In this document: piece by piece, positions 28,047-40,627 of the stretch | Layout: each line of letters starts with the position of its first letter | How positions within the stretch are numbered: the stretch's first letter is position 1 | DNA from: Pseudomonas sp. PICF141 | GTDB lineage: Bacteria; Pseudomonadota; Gammaproteobacteria; Pseudomonadales; Pseudomonadaceae | DNA length: 64,000 bases | NCBI RefSeq assembly: GCF_002286815.1 | Contig: NZ_MUNM01000020.1 | Span: 1 to 64,000 of the forward strand | Direction of reading: 5' to 3' | Program-made: the position numbers and the translations under genes | Notes under the pieces: generated by a model | Databases searched by the model: none | Seen by the model: the letters and a program-made list of their open reading frames with translations, nothing else | Told to the model about the DNA's origin: nothing

Positions 28047-30443
28047 TCAGGCTTCATCCAGCGGCACTCTTACCGTCAGGGTCGTACCCTCCCCCGGCTC
28101 ACTCTCAAGCGATAACTGCCCGCCCATGATCAACACCCGCTCACGCATGCCGACCACACCGAAGGACGTCGGCCTGCCAGTGGCGGCGACAAATCCTACG
28201 CCATCATCGCTGACAGTCAGGCAGAGTTCATCGCCCTCAAGGGCCAGCGTCAGTTCAACAGTATGCGCCTGAGCGTGGCGCATGACATTGGTCAGGGCTT
28301 CCTGAAGGATCCGGAACAGCCCAATGGCTTTGGCATCGCTGAGCACCGGCAAGTTATCCGGCACTTGCACCAGACACGGGATTTGCGTGCGCGCCTCGAA
28401 CCGCCGCGCCTGCCACTCGATGGCCGAGGCGATCCCGGCGTCAAGAATCGGCGGTCGTAGCGCCGTGGCCACATCGCGCACCAATTGAAACAGCTGAGCG
28501 ATCAACCGCTTCATGCTGTTCAAGCGCTCGTGCAGCCCCGGATCGAGCTGGGCATAGGCCAATTCGCACATGGACGTTTCCAGCTTCAACACGGTCAGCA
28601 TCTGACCCAATTCGTCGTGAACTTCCCGGGCGATGCGGGCCTTTTCCTCTTCCCGAACGCTCTCCAGGTGGGCGGACAACTCGCGCAATTGCTCGCGGGA
28701 GCTGGCCAGTTCCAGTTCGATGCGCTTGCTCTCGGTGATGTCCCAGACGATCCCGTCCCAGACATAGGCGCCATCTTCAAGTCGGCGGGTAATGGCCTTG
28801 ATCTCGGCCCAGCGCTGTTCGCCCTGACGGGTCAGAATCCGGCCCTGCCACGACCAGTCACTGTCGGTGTCCAGCGCGTGATCCTGGGTCTGGTGATAAC
28901 TGGCCCTGTCGTCCGGATGCACCAGGCTGCGCAGGCCTTTGTCGCGATGGGCCAGTGTCGCGGGCGAGTAACCCACCAGGCTCTCGCTGCCTTCACTGAT
29001 GTAGGCAAAATCGATCTGCCCGGTCACCGGCGCGCGCTCCAGGCGAAAGACCAGGCCGGGGACGTTGGCGGCGATCCCTTGCAGGCGCGCTTCGCTTTCC
29101 TGCAACGCGGCCAGGGCGCGACGACGCTCGGTGACGTCATTGAGGTAAACCACCAGGTATTCGCCATCGCGAAAACGCAAGAAGCTCAACGAAACATCCG
29201 CCGGCAGAATACTGCCGTCCGCTCGCACGCATTGGGTCTCGAAACTTTGCGGCGCTTCGTCACTGGCCCGGGCGCGCTTCCACAGGCTCAGCCAGCGGTC
29301 CATGTGCAAGCCGGGCTCGAAATCGATCAAGGGCCGATCAATGATCCCGCCCACCGGGTAGCCGAGCATGGTTTCGGCCGCCCGGTTGGCATAGCGCACA
29401 TGGCTGTCCCAGTTGACCCAAAGGATGCCGACGGTGCTCTGATCGATGGAAAACTGCGTGAGGCGCAAGGCCTCTTCGCTGGCCTCGCGCAGGGCTATGT
29501 CTTCGCGCGCCGCCAGCAATCGTTGCTCCAGACTGTGTTGTTGACGGCGCTGCCAGAACACAATGGCCATGCTGCTCAACAGCAACACCACCAAGAGCAG
29601 GCAGAGGTTTTGCCAGAAACCCGGCGACTCGGACAGCCGCGGATACTTGGGTTGCACCCATTGATTGTGCAGTTGCTCCAGATCCTTGGCCGGGATCGCC
29701 CGCAGCGCGATTTCGACGATGCCGGCCAACTCCGGCCAGTCCCGGCGCGTGGCCACCCGCAGCAACTGCGGGAAACCGATATCGCCCACCACCGCCAAGC
29801 CGGAGAACTCGGGCTCGGCAGACAGTCGTCCGAACTGCGCTTCATCGACTACCGCGTAACCGGCCTGCTGACTCAACAACAGTTGCAGCGCCTGGCGCTC
29901 CAGTGGCACGCCCTGCAAGTTCAGATGGGGATAATTGCTGCGCAGATAATCGGCGGTGACGCTGGGCATGCGCACGGCAACGCGGGTCTGGCTGTCGAGT
30001 TTTTCCAGTTCTACCGCCCCGGTGCTTTTCTGGTCGCTGACCACCAGTTGCGACACCCGCATGTATGGGTCGGAAAATTGCCAGAGCCGCAAACCCACGG
30101 GGGTTTGCGTCAGTCCTGGCGCGATATCGATGTCGCCTTCACGGGCGGCGGCTTCCAGTTGCGCAAGATCGGGATAATTACGCCAGCTCAGTTCGAGCTT
30201 GAGCGCCTTGGCCAGCCACTTCATCAACTCGATGTTAACCCCGGACAGGCGCTGCAAGCGGCGATCGTATTGGGCATAGGGCGTTTGCAACACCACGCCG
30301 ACCCGCAACTCGCGATGCTGCGCCAGCCATTGCTGTTGCGCTGGCGACAGTTGCACGACATGCGCCGGTGGCGCGGGCGCCGCCCAGCCCATCAAGGGAA
30401 ACCACAAACAGCCGATAACCCACAGGCAGCGAAAATGCATCAT
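28047..30443 (-). CDS. agtS: Hybrid-input sensor histidine kinase with periplasmic binding domain (AgtS-like)
   Basis: Membrane sensor of 798 residues. A signal sequence (residues 1-20) precedes a periplasmic SBP_bac_3 domain (about 35-255, LRVGVVLQTPYAQYDRRLQR) and one membrane helix (about 280-302, LCLLLVVLLLSSMAIVFW). Two PAS domains follow, near 328-445 and 448-575. The HisKA_3 dimerisation helix has its phospho-His in IAREVHDELGQM near residue 604. A C-terminal HATPase has DDGVGF and GVVGMRERV. There is no receiver domain, so it should phosphorylate the regulator encoded next. Either of two consecutive ATGs (30443, 30440) can start it. The periplasmic domain suggests direct ligand sensing. 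Confidence 0.86.
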   Translation of the reverse strand: MMHFRCLWVIGCLWFPLMGWAAPAPPAHVVQLSPAQQQWLAQHRELRVGVVLQTPYAQYDRRLQRLSGVNIELMKWLAKALKLELSWRNYPDLAQLEAAAREGDIDIAPGLTQTPVGLRLWQFSDPYMRVSQLVVSDQKSTGAVELEKLDSQTRVAVRMPSVTADYLRSNYPHLNLQGVPLERQALQLLLSQQAGYAVVDEAQFGRLSAEPEFSGLAVVGDIGFPQLLRVATRRDWPELAGIVEIALRAIPAKDLEQLHNQWVQPKYPRLSESPGFWQNLCLLLVVLLLSSMAIVFWQRRQQHSLEQRLLAAREDIALREASEEALRLTQFSIDQSTVGILWVNWDSHVRYANRAAETMLGYPVGGIIDRPLIDFEPGLHMDRWLSLWKRARASDEAPQSFETQCVRADGSILPADVSLSFLRFRDGEYLVVYLNDVTERRRALAALQESEARLQGIAANVPGLVFRLERAPVTGQIDFAYISEGSESLVGYSPATLAHRDKGLRSLVHPDDRASYHQTQDHALDTDSDWSWQGRILTRQGEQRWAEIKAITRRLEDGAYVWDGIVWDITESKRIELELASSREQLRELSAHLESVREEEKARIAREVHDELGQMLTVLKLETSMCELAYAQLDPGLHERLNSMKRLIAQLFQLVRDVATALRPPILDAGIASAIEWQARRFEARTQIPCLVQVPDNLPVLSDAKAIGLFRILQEALTNVMRHAQAHTVELTLALEGDELCLTVSDDGVGFVAATGRPTSFGVVGMRERVLIMGGQLSLESEPGEGTTLTVRVPLDEA

Positions 30444-30516
30444 CGAAGTCTCACACACTGACAAATACTGACCAACCCATTAGGCTGCCGGAATCACTTC
30501 TGGCCTGGAATATCCG

Positions 30517-31509
30517 ATGCCCCCTGTCTACCGCCTGGCACTGCCAGCATTGTGCCTGTCGTTGATCCTGCCTTGCGCGTTTTCCGTCGAAGCGGCTGAC
30601 CCGGCACCTGCCACCGCGGAGAAACCCGCAGAAGAAAAACCGGTTGAACGCCAGCCGCTGCTTGAGCGTAGTCAGGAAGAAGCGGCAGCACTTGAGCGAA
30701 AAATCCCTGCACAGGAACAGCAACAGCTGCAAGCCGGCACCGACAGCTTTCTCGCCTTGTGGAAACCGGCCAATACCGCCGACCCCAAAGGCGCGGTGAT
30801 TATCATCCCGGGCGCCGGCGAAACCGTTGACTGGCCGCAAGTGATCAGCCCATTGCGCCATAAATTGCCGGACGCCGAGTGGAGCAGCCTGAGTATCACC
30901 TTGCCCGATTTGCAAAGCGACACCATTGCGCCTCGTATCGTCGAAGTGGCACCAGCGCCCAAAACCCCTGATGCCGGCAGCAAAGACGCGACGACTGCGG
31001 CGCCCATCGAACAGGCGGCCGGCGGCGAAGTGGAGGTGGCCGACAAGGCCATCGTCGAAACCACCGAAGAACACGCCAAAGCCGACGCGCAGCGAATCTT
31101 CGCCCGTATCGATGCAGCCATCGCCTTCGCCGAACAGCAAAGCGCTCGCAGTGTTGTCGTGCTGGGCCATGGTACCGGCGCCTACTGGGCCGCGCGTTAT
31201 CTGAGCGAGAAGCAGCCATCGCAAGTCGAAAAATTCGTGATGATTGCCGCCCAGACGCCTGTTACAGCAAAACCGGGACTGGCTGAGCTCACACCCACGT
31301 TGAAGCTGCCTACCGCAGACATCTTTTATAGGGACAAGCCGGTGGATCGTAACGCGGCGCTGGAACGTTTGCAGGCCAGCAAACGCTTGAAAACCTCGGG
31401 GTTCAGCCAGGTGTCACTCAAGGCTTTGCCGGGGAATGCCAAGGCCGAGCAAGAGCAATTGGCGCGGCGGGTGCGCGGTTGGTTGAATCCGCAGCCGGTG
31501 GCGGACTGA
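30517..31509 (+). CDS. DUF3530 family protein, secreted, alpha/beta-hydrolase-like
   Basis: Unknown function. The 330-residue protein has a signal peptide (about residues 1-27, LALPALCLSLILPCAFSVEA). A Glu/Pro/Ala-rich linker precedes an alpha/beta-hydrolase-like core (AVIIIPGAGETVDWPQVISPLR). The expected nucleophile elbow reads VVLGHGTGAYWAARY, with Gly where hydrolases carry Ser or Cys, so classical esterase activity is unlikely. It is divergent from the agtS-like kinase gene. Confidence 0.8.
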   Translation: MPPVYRLALPALCLSLILPCAFSVEAADPAPATAEKPAEEKPVERQPLLERSQEEAAALERKIPAQEQQQLQAGTDSFLALWKPANTADPKGAVIIIPGAGETVDWPQVISPLRHKLPDAEWSSLSITLPDLQSDTIAPRIVEVAPAPKTPDAGSKDATTAAPIEQAAGGEVEVADKAIVETTEEHAKADAQRIFARIDAAIAFAEQQSARSVVVLGHGTGAYWAARYLSEKQPSQVEKFVMIAAQTPVTAKPGLAELTPTLKLPTADIFYRDKPVDRNAALERLQASKRLKTSGFSQVSLKALPGNAKAEQEQLARRVRGWLNPQPVAD

Positions 31510-31525
31510 TAGACCGAGTCGCCCT

Positions 31526-31620
31526 CATCGCGGGCAAGCCTCGCTCCCACAGGATTTGAGTCGTACGCAATTTTTGCTATCGACATAAATCCTGTGGGAG
31601 CGAGGCTTGCCCGCGATGGC
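31526..31620. repeat. REPIN
   Basis: Inverted REP pair (catcgcgggcaagcctcgct and agcgaggcttgcccgcgatg) between the convergent DUF3530 and djlA genes. Confidence 0.88.
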
Positions 31621-31647
31621 GGCATCACTAGCGACACAAACCTTTGG

Positions 31648-32415
31648 CTAACGAAAATCCCGCCGTTCACGAATCAACGTATAAGCGGTATGCAATTCAC
31701 GGGTCTTGTCCGTCGCCTCACGAACCTGCAACGCCGTCGCACCGCTGCCGGCAATCTTGTCCGGATGATGCCGACTGAGCAGGCGTCGATAGGCGCGCTT
31801 GATTTGTGCCGGCTCACTGGTGGCAGACACGCCCAACAGCCGCAGGGCATCCTGATACGTGATCGAGCCAGTGACCAACGGTCGCTTCTGCGGCTCGTAA
31901 TCGCTGGCCAGTGCCTGCACTTGATGCGATGTCCAGCCGAGCCATTTGCCCCACTGGGCAATCAGCTCGCGCTCATTGCTACCGGCGCGACCATCCGCCC
32001 AGACCATCCGCCAACAGGCACGCAACACCCCTTCGGCCGCATGGGGTTGAGCACTCAGGCGTCGCAGATAACCGCGCAACCGGTCATGTCCTGATTTGCC
32101 GCGATTGAATGCCGCAATCGCCCGACGTTGCGCCGACTCGGTCATCTCCAGCGAGCGCATTTCCTGCCGCGCCTGCTGGATGTGGCCATCCACAACCCGT
32201 CCATCGCTCTTGGCCAATCGGCCCAGCAACACGAACAGCAGTTCATCGTTGCGCAGTACCGAGCGACCACCGAATTTTTCCCATAAATGCGCCCAGCTTT
32301 GCAGGTGCAGACGACGGTCCAGCGCCTGTCCCAATAAAGCGCCGAGCATGGCCCCCGGAATGCTGGCTATGGCAAAGCCCGCTCCGGCTCCAATCAGAGT
32401 CCCTGGCCACAACAT
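31648..32415 (-). CDS. djlA: Co-chaperone DjlA
   Basis: Membrane-anchored J-domain protein that stimulates DnaK. The 255-residue protein has an N-terminal glycine-rich membrane segment (LIGAGAGFAIASIPGAMLGALLG), a TerB-like domain (about residues 50-165) and a C-terminal J domain. The J domain carries the HPD motif in RRLLSRHHPDKIAGSG near residue 222. The stop of murU lies two bases upstream of its start, giving the order amgK-murU-djlA on the minus strand. Confidence 0.93.
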   Translation of the reverse strand: MLWPGTLIGAGAGFAIASIPGAMLGALLGQALDRRLHLQSWAHLWEKFGGRSVLRNDELLFVLLGRLAKSDGRVVDGHIQQARQEMRSLEMTESAQRRAIAAFNRGKSGHDRLRGYLRRLSAQPHAAEGVLRACWRMVWADGRAGSNERELIAQWGKWLGWTSHQVQALASDYEPQKRPLVTGSITYQDALRLLGVSATSEPAQIKRAYRRLLSRHHPDKIAGSGATALQVREATDKTRELHTAYTLIRERRDFR

Positions 32416-32416
32416 G

Positions 32417-34104
<1,688 letters not shown>

Positions 34105-34234
34105 TGCAAGGGTCTCCGACGGCGCTAGCCGTCAAGCGGGTCATGCTTTATTATCCAGCATCTTTTTCAGACCATCGAGAGGCGTGCGGCCCACACCGCG
34201 GGCAGATGGCACGCAGGAAGCCCGGACTAATAAG

Positions 34235-37033
34235 ATGGCATTGAAATCCCCCGCGTTTCGTAAAAAATTTCCGTTGTTGGTTACCGGCAGTCTGCTGGCC
34301 CTGCAACCTCTAGCCACTTCGTTCGTGGTCGCTGCGCAACAGTATGACTGCTCAGTCTCTGCTTCGGGCGCCTGGGATTGTGCGCCAAAGGCACCGGCCG
34401 CTGCATTGCCGCCACGCCCAGTCCATGACGGCAGCACAGTTTCCGCCACTGGCGAAGCTGCGGCAGATACCGGCTCCAGCGCAGACACCGGCGCGAAACC
34501 AGTCCTGGTGACCGAGTCCAAGGGCCGTGGCCTGAAGTCGCGTAGTGAAGACTACAGTCACCTCGACTGGGTTCCACGCGAGAAGCTCACCGCAGCGCAA
34601 TTGGCCGAAACAGGTCCTTACTGCGCTGGTTCCTATATCGAACCGATTCGTCCTGGCATGAATGACCAGACGGATAAAAGTGACGCGCCAACCTTTATCG
34701 GCGCCAAGGCTTCCCGCTATAAGCAGGAAGAGCAGATCGCTACCCTGGCTGGTGACGTGGTCATGCGTCAGGGCAGCATGCAGGCCGAAGCCGACGAAGC
34801 GAACCTGTACCAGGCCGAAAGCCGTGGCGAACTGAACGGCAACGTGCGCATTCGCGACAACGGCGCACTGATCGTGGGCGACCACGCCGACGTGCAGCTC
34901 GACACCGGTGAAGCCAAGGTCGACAACGCCGAATACGTGATGCACAAATCGCGTATCCGCGGCAACGCGCTGTACGCCAAGCGTGCCGAGAACGCGATCA
35001 TCCGTCTCAAGGATGGTACGTACACCACGTGCGAACCGGACAGCAACGCCTGGCAGCTCAAGGGCAACAACATCACCTTGAACCCCGCGACCGGTTTCGG
35101 TACCGCGACCAACGTGACGTTGCGGGTCAAGGACATTCCGGTTCTGTACACGCCGTACATCTACTTCCCGATCGACGACCGTCGTCAGTCCGGCTTCCTG
35201 CCGCCGACGGTGGGCACCGGCAGCGATACCGGCTTCCTGCTCGTTACCCCGTATTACTTCAACCTGGCACCGAACTACGACGCCACGTTGTACCCGCGTT
35301 ACATGAGCAAGCGTGGCCTGTTGATGGAAGGCGAATTCCGCTACCTGACCAAGTCCAGCGAAGGTCAGTTCGGCGCCGCGTACCTCAACGACGAGAATGA
35401 CGATCGCAAGCTGCAGACCGACTACGAAGAAACCCGCTACATGTACAACTGGCAGCACAAGGGTGGCCTGGACTCGCGCGTAATGACTCAGGTCGATTAC
35501 ACCAAGATCAGCGATCCGTATTACTTCCAGGACCTGCAGACTGATCAGATCGGTGTGAAAAGTGCCGACTTCGTGAATCAGCAGGGTTCTGTCACCTATC
35601 GTGGCGACAGTTATACCGCTCGCTTGAATGCCCAGGCTTATCAGCTGGCAACCGTTTCGAACATCACGCCGTATGATCGTTTGCCGCAGATCACCTTCAA
35701 TGGTCAGCTGCCGTATCATCCGCAAGGTCTGGATTTCGATTACGAGACTGAAATCGTCCGGTTCGACCGCGACTTGAAAAATGGCAACTTCGTTAACGAA
35801 GATGGCACCGTCGAACCGCGTCTTGATAACAACGTGACCGGCCTGGCTCGCGCCACCGGCGACCGTTTGAATCTCAAGCCAGGTGTCAGCCTGCCGTTGA
35901 ACTGGACCTATGGCTTCCTAAAGCCATCGCTCAAGTATCAGTACACCCAGTACCAACTGGATCTGGACGGCAAAGGTAAAAGCGACATCGCGCTGCAGGA
36001 TGCAGAGGCGGACCGTGTCAATGGTACGTTCAGCAGCAATCAAAACCGTGGCGTACCCATTGCCAGTATCGACAGCGGCCTGTATTTCGATCGCAATACC
36101 CAATGGTTCGGCAAAAACTATCGCCAGACCCTGGAACCTCGCCTGTTTTACCTCTATGTACCCGAGGAAGACCAGGAAGACATTCCGGTATTCGACACAG
36201 GCGAATACACCTTCAACTACGCCTCGCTGTTCCGCGACAACCGCTTCTCCGGCTCCGACCGTGTCGGCGACGAGAACAAACTGTCGCTGGGCGTGACCAA
36301 CCGCTGGATTGAAGACAACGGCTTCGAACGTCAACGCATTAGCGTCGGCCAGGCCTTCTACTTCAAGGACCGCGAAGTACAGTTGCCAGGTATCGATGCG
36401 AAAACCCGCGACGACGCAAAATCCAGTGTTTCGCCTTATGCGCTGGAATACGAATACCGCTGGAACCGCGATTGGCGCACCACCGCCGATTACAACTGGG
36501 ACCCGGACAGCCGCAGCCCTCGCTCGGGCAGCGCGATGTTCCACTACCAGCCTGAAGACAACCCGAACAAGGTCATCAACGCCGGTTATCGCTATCGCAA
36601 TGACCAGGTTCGTTATGACCAGAACACCGGCAAATGGTCGGTGGGCGGCGGTGACTACGGCACTCCGGGCACTCCCGGCTACGTGAAGGACTACTACAAG
36701 ATCGAGCAGCACGACTTCTCGGTGATCTGGCCGATCGTGCCGCAGTGGAACGCTATCAGCCGCTGGCAGTATGACTACAACCGCAACCGTACTCTGGAAG
36801 CCTTCGGTGGTTTCGAATACGACAACTGCTGCTGGAAATTGCGCCTGATCAACCGTTACTGGGTCAGCTATGACGAGTTCAGTCAGAACGCCCCGGAAAA
36901 CGAAAAAGGCGACCACGGCGTCTTCCTCCAAATTGTTCTGAAGGGACTCGGCGGCCTCACCGGCGCCAAGGTAGAGAGCTTCCTCGACAAAGGCATCCAA
37001 GGTTATCGTGAACGTGAAGACCAAGCTTTCTGA
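34235..37033 (+). CDS. lptD: LPS-assembly outer membrane protein LptD
   Basis: With LptE, inserts lipopolysaccharide into the outer leaflet of the outer membrane. The 932-residue protein has a signal peptide (residues 1 to about 33) and a pseudomonad-specific N-terminal region. A beta-jellyroll LptA-like domain follows (about 150-300, [21 protein letters not shown]). A large beta-barrel makes up the rest ([20 protein letters not shown] and many aromatic-ended strands). A Cys pair near the C-terminus ([17 protein letters not shown]) matches the disulfide-forming cysteines of the family. The ATG at 34235 was chosen over a GTG at 34184. The 3' end overlaps surA. Confidence 0.96.
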   Translation: MALKSPAFRKKFPLLVTGSLLALQPLATSFVVAAQQYDCSVSASGAWDCAPKAPAAALPPRPVHDGSTVSATGEAAADTGSSADTGAKPVLVTESKGRGLKSRSEDYSHLDWVPREKLTAAQLAETGPYCAGSYIEPIRPGMNDQTDKSDAPTFIGAKASRYKQEEQIATLAGDVVMRQGSMQAEADEANLYQAESRGELNGNVRIRDNGALIVGDHADVQLDTGEAKVDNAEYVMHKSRIRGNALYAKRAENAIIRLKDGTYTTCEPDSNAWQLKGNNITLNPATGFGTATNVTLRVKDIPVLYTPYIYFPIDDRRQSGFLPPTVGTGSDTGFLLVTPYYFNLAPNYDATLYPRYMSKRGLLMEGEFRYLTKSSEGQFGAAYLNDENDDRKLQTDYEETRYMYNWQHKGGLDSRVMTQVDYTKISDPYYFQDLQTDQIGVKSADFVNQQGSVTYRGDSYTARLNAQAYQLATVSNITPYDRLPQITFNGQLPYHPQGLDFDYETEIVRFDRDLKNGNFVNEDGTVEPRLDNNVTGLARATGDRLNLKPGVSLPLNWTYGFLKPSLKYQYTQYQLDLDGKGKSDIALQDAEADRVNGTFSSNQNRGVPIASIDSGLYFDRNTQWFGKNYRQTLEPRLFYLYVPEEDQEDIPVFDTGEYTFNYASLFRDNRFSGSDRVGDENKLSLGVTNRWIEDNGFERQRISVGQAFYFKDREVQLPGIDAKTRDDAKSSVSPYALEYEYRWNRDWRTTADYNWDPDSRSPRSGSAMFHYQPEDNPNKVINAGYRYRNDQVRYDQNTGKWSVGGGDYGTPGTPGYVKDYYKIEQHDFSVIWPIVPQWNAISRWQYDYNRNRTLEAFGGFEYDNCCWKLRLINRYWVSYDEFSQNAPENEKGDHGVFLQIVLKGLGGLTGAKVESFLDKGIQGYREREDQAF

Positions 37034-38330
37034 TTGTCTGCGCCCGCTGCTGCTGGGCGCGCTGTTCCTGGGTACTGCGGCCAACGCCGCGGTACAGTCC
37101 ATCGATAAAGTGGTGGCCATCGTCGACAACGACGTGGTCATGCAGAGCCAACTGGACCAGCGTGTTCGTGAAGTTCAGCAAACCATCGCCAAGCGCGGTG
37201 CCGCCGTACCACCTGCGGGCGTACTGGATCAGCAGGTGCTCGAGCGCCTGATCGTCGAAAACCTGCAATTGCAGATCGGCGAGCGTTCCGGCATTCGCAT
37301 TACCGATGAAGAACTGAACCAGGCAGTCGGCACCATTGCCCAGCGCAACAACATGTCGATCGATCAGTTCCGCGCCGCCTTGTCTCGCGACGGCCTGTCT
37401 TATGACGACGCTCGTGACCAGATCCGCCGCGAAATGATCATCAGCCGTGTGCGTCAGCGCCGGGTGGCCGAGCGTATCCAGGTGTCCGAGCAGGAAGTGA
37501 AGAACTTCCTGGCGTCCGACCTGGGCAAGATGCAACTGTCCGAAGAGTTCCGTCTGGCCAACATCCTGATTCCTACCCCGGAAAGCGCCAACTCCGACGC
37601 GATTCAGAATGCAGCCAAACAAGCCGACGCGGTGTACCAGCAGCTCAAGCAAGGCGCTGATTTCGGTCAGTTGGCGATCGCCAGATCCGCCAGCGAAACC
37701 GCGCTGGAAGGCGGCGACATGGGCTGGCGTAAAGCCGCCCAACTGCCACCTCCGTTCGATCGCCTGCTGAGCACCATGTCTGTTGGCGACATCACCCAGC
37801 CTATGCGTACACCGGGCGGCTTCATCATTTTGAAGATCCTCGACAAGCGTGGCGGCGAGACCCAGGTGCGTGACGAAGTGCACGTGCGTCACATCCTGGT
37901 CAAACCAAGCCCGATCCGCGACGAAGCAAAAACCAAGGCTCTGGCTGATTCGCTCTATTCCCGTATCGAAGCAGGCGAAGATTTCGGCGAGCTGGCGAAA
38001 AGTTTCTCGGAAGATCCGGGTTCCGCCCTCAATGGTGGCGACCTGAACTGGATCGACCCGAATGCACTGGTACCGGAATTCCGCGAAGTGATGGCCAAGA
38101 CACCACAAGGTCAGCTGTCCAAGCCATTCCAGACTCAATATGGCTGGCACGTTCTGGAAGTCCTTGGTCGCCGCGCTACCGACAGCACCACCCAGGCCCG
38201 TGAACAACAAGCGATGACCGTACTGCGTAACCGCAAATACGACGAAGAGCTGCAAACCTGGCTGCGTCAGATCCGTGACGAAGCGTATGTAGAAATCAAG
38301 CTCCCTGGCGCAGACCAGGCAACGCAGTGA
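37008..38330 (+). CDS. surA: Periplasmic chaperone and peptidyl-prolyl isomerase SurA
   Basis: Escorts unfolded outer-membrane proteins, including LptD, across the periplasm. The 440-residue protein has a signal peptide (to about residue 28, FLGTAANA), the SurA N-domain ([19 protein letters not shown]) and two parvulin domains, near 180-280 and 290-390 ([20 protein letters not shown]). It begins with GTG at 37008, six bases after an AGG. A second GTG at 37014 gives the KTKLSD start I recall in other pseudomonads and cannot be excluded. It overlaps lptD by 26 bases. Confidence 0.94.
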   Translation: MNVKTKLSDCLRPLLLGALFLGTAANAAVQSIDKVVAIVDNDVVMQSQLDQRVREVQQTIAKRGAAVPPAGVLDQQVLERLIVENLQLQIGERSGIRITDEELNQAVGTIAQRNNMSIDQFRAALSRDGLSYDDARDQIRREMIISRVRQRRVAERIQVSEQEVKNFLASDLGKMQLSEEFRLANILIPTPESANSDAIQNAAKQADAVYQQLKQGADFGQLAIARSASETALEGGDMGWRKAAQLPPPFDRLLSTMSVGDITQPMRTPGGFIILKILDKRGGETQVRDEVHVRHILVKPSPIRDEAKTKALADSLYSRIEAGEDFGELAKSFSEDPGSALNGGDLNWIDPNALVPEFREVMAKTPQGQLSKPFQTQYGWHVLEVLGRRATDSTTQAREQQAMTVLRNRKYDEELQTWLRQIRDEAYVEIKLPGADQATQ

Positions 38331-39316
38331 AACCCAAGCGTTTCGCGTTGACCCCCGGCGAACCGGCCGGCATAGGTCCCGACCTGTGCCTGCTGCTCGC
38401 CTCGCAAGCTCAGCCACATCCCCTGATTGCCATTACCAGCCGCGACCTGCTCATCGAGCGGGCCGCGCAGCTGGGCGTGGTTGTTGATCTGCTGCCGGTA
38501 ACACCCGACAGCTGGCCGGACGTTCCCGCACCCGCCAACAGCCTGTATGTGTGGGATACGCCGCTTAGCGCCAAGGTCACCGCCGGGCACCTGGACAAGG
38601 CCAATGCGGCTTTCGTTCTGGAAACCCTCACGCGTGCTGGCCAGGGCTGCCTCGACGGGCATTTCGCCGGCATGATCACCGCCCCCGTGCATAAGGGTGT
38701 GATCAATGAATCCGGGATCGCCTTTTCCGGGCACACGGAATTTCTCGCAGACCTGACTCATACCGCGCAAGTGGTGATGATGCTCGCCACCCGCGGTTTG
38801 CGCGTGGCATTGGTCACCACTCACCTGCCCCTTCGCGAGATTGCCGATGCAATCACACCGGAGCGCCTGGAGCGGGTCACGCGGATTCTGCACGCCGACC
38901 TGCAAGAAAAATTCGGCATCGCCCAGCCGCGCATCCTGGTTTGCGGACTCAACCCGCACGCCGGTGAAGGCGGTCATCTGGGCCATGAAGAAATCGACAT
39001 CATCGAACCTACATTAGAGCGCCTGCGCGGCGAGGGCATGGACCTTCGCGGCCCCCTGCCCGCCGACACTCTGTTTACCCCAAAATATCTGGAGCACTGC
39101 GACGCAGTGCTGGCGATGTACCACGACCAGGGCCTGCCCGTGCTGAAATACAAAGGCTTCGGCGCGGCAGTCAACGTGACCCTCGGGTTGCCGATCATCC
39201 GCACTTCGGTCGACCACGGCACCGCCCTGGATCTGGCCGGCAGCGGCAAAATCGATACCGGCAGCCTGCAAGTCGCCCTGGAAACCGCCTACCAGATGGC
39301 CGAGACCCGTTTATGA
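38327..39316 (+). CDS. pdxA: 4-hydroxythreonine-4-phosphate dehydrogenase
   Basis: NAD-dependent step of pyridoxal-5-phosphate synthesis. The 329-residue protein opens with [15 protein letters not shown]. It has metal-binding histidines in [14 protein letters not shown] (near residue 125), [16 protein letters not shown] (near 205) and [16 protein letters not shown] (near 265). The start is GTG, overlapping the surA stop (GTGA), and its own stop overlaps rsmA, so surA-pdxA-rsmA are translationally coupled. Confidence 0.96.
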   Translation: MKPKRFALTPGEPAGIGPDLCLLLASQAQPHPLIAITSRDLLIERAAQLGVVVDLLPVTPDSWPDVPAPANSLYVWDTPLSAKVTAGHLDKANAAFVLETLTRAGQGCLDGHFAGMITAPVHKGVINESGIAFSGHTEFLADLTHTAQVVMMLATRGLRVALVTTHLPLREIADAITPERLERVTRILHADLQEKFGIAQPRILVCGLNPHAGEGGHLGHEEIDIIEPTLERLRGEGMDLRGPLPADTLFTPKYLEHCDAVLAMYHDQGLPVLKYKGFGAAVNVTLGLPIIRTSVDHGTALDLAGSGKIDTGSLQVALETAYQMAETRL

Positions 39317-40131
39317 CCGAGCATTACCAACACCGGGCGCGCAAGCGCTTCGGCCAGAACTTCCTGCACGATGCCGGCGTCATCGACCGCATCCTGCGTT
39401 CCATTCACGCCAAACCTGAAGACCGTCTGCTGGAAATCGGTCCGGGCCAGGGCGCATTGACCCAAGGCCTGCTCAACAGCGGCGCCCAACTGGACGTGGT
39501 GGAGCTGGACAAGGACCTGATCCCGATCCTCAACCAGCAGTTCGCCAGCAAGAGCAACTTCCACCTGCATCAGGGCGACGCACTGAAGTTCGACTTCAAC
39601 AGCCTGGACGCCGCGCCGAACAGCCTGCGAGTGGTCGGCAACCTGCCGTACAACATCTCTACCCCGCTGATTTTTCATCTGCTGCACAACGCAAGCCTGA
39701 TTCGTGACATGCACTTCATGCTGCAAAAAGAAGTGGTCGAGCGTCTGGCGGCGGGACCTGGCGGCGGTGACTGGGGTCGCCTGTCGATCATGGTTCAGTA
39801 CCATTGCCGGGTCGAGCATCTGTTCAACGTCGGCCCGGGGGCATTCAATCCGCCGCCGAAAGTCGACTCGGCCATCGTGCGCCTGGTGCCTCACGCGGTA
39901 CTTCCGCATCCAGCCAAAGATCACAAACTGCTGGAGCGCATCGTGCGCGAAGCCTTCAACCAGCGCCGTAAAACCCTGCGCAACACGCTGAAATTGTTGC
40001 TGAGCAACGCTGAAATCGAAGCCGCCGGCGTCGATGGCAGCCTACGTCCCGAGCAGCTCGATCTGGCGGCCTTCGTTCGCCTGGCCGACAAGCTCAGCGA
40101 ACAAGCCCTGCACAAGCCTGCCACCGACTGA
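39313..40131 (+). CDS. rsmA: 16S rRNA (adenine-N6,N6) dimethyltransferase
   Basis: Dimethylates two adjacent adenosines near the 3' end of 16S rRNA; also called KsgA. The 272-residue protein has the substrate region [11 protein letters not shown], the SAM-binding [16 protein letters not shown] near residue 40 and the catalytic [10 protein letters not shown] near residue 115. It overlaps the pdxA stop by four bases. Confidence 0.96.
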   Translation: MTEHYQHRARKRFGQNFLHDAGVIDRILRSIHAKPEDRLLEIGPGQGALTQGLLNSGAQLDVVELDKDLIPILNQQFASKSNFHLHQGDALKFDFNSLDAAPNSLRVVGNLPYNISTPLIFHLLHNASLIRDMHFMLQKEVVERLAAGPGGGDWGRLSIMVQYHCRVEHLFNVGPGAFNPPPKVDSAIVRLVPHAVLPHPAKDHKLLERIVREAFNQRRKTLRNTLKLLLSNAEIEAAGVDGSLRPEQLDLAAFVRLADKLSEQALHKPATD

Positions 40132-40246
40132 CAGGCGATGAGCGCTATCGGGTAGGACGCCACTCTGGTTTACTACCCGATACTTGGCCTAGACTGAGTT
40201 CTATCAGCTATGCCCCGCGTCCCGCTTCGTTTCTAAGGCCTTTTGC

Positions 40247-40627
40247 ATGTCCGATCCTCGTTATCAGGTCGACGTCAGCGTCGTCACCCGCTATCTGGCA
40301 GAACAATCGCAACCCGAGCAAAATCGCTTTGCCTTCGCCTACACCATCACCGTACAGAACAATGGCCTGGTGCCCGCCAAACTGCTTTCACGGCATTGGG
40401 TGATCACCGACGGTGACGGGCATGTCGAGGAGGTTCGTGGTGCAGGCGTCGTCGGCCAGCAGCCGTTGATCGACGTGGGCAAAAGCCACACCTACAGCAG
40501 CGGCACCGTCATGACCTCCAAGGTCGGCACGATGCAGGGCACGTATGAGATGGTCGCCGCGGACGGTAAACATTTCGACGCCGTCATCGCTCCGTTTCGC
40601 CTGGCCGTACCCGGAGCCTTGCACTGA
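40247..40627 (+). CDS. apaG: ApaG protein (Co2+/Mg2+ efflux-associated, DUF525)
   Basis: Small fibronectin-III-like protein of 126 residues. It has [21 protein letters not shown], the family motif [22 protein letters not shown] and the C-terminal [10 protein letters not shown]. The molecular role is unclear; it is linked to cobalt/magnesium resistance in Salmonella (CorD). It shares one base with the apaH start, so the two are cotranscribed. Confidence 0.94.
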   Translation: MSDPRYQVDVSVVTRYLAEQSQPEQNRFAFAYTITVQNNGLVPAKLLSRHWVITDGDGHVEEVRGAGVVGQQPLIDVGKSHTYSSGTVMTSKVGTMQGTYEMVAADGKHFDAVIAPFRLAVPGALH

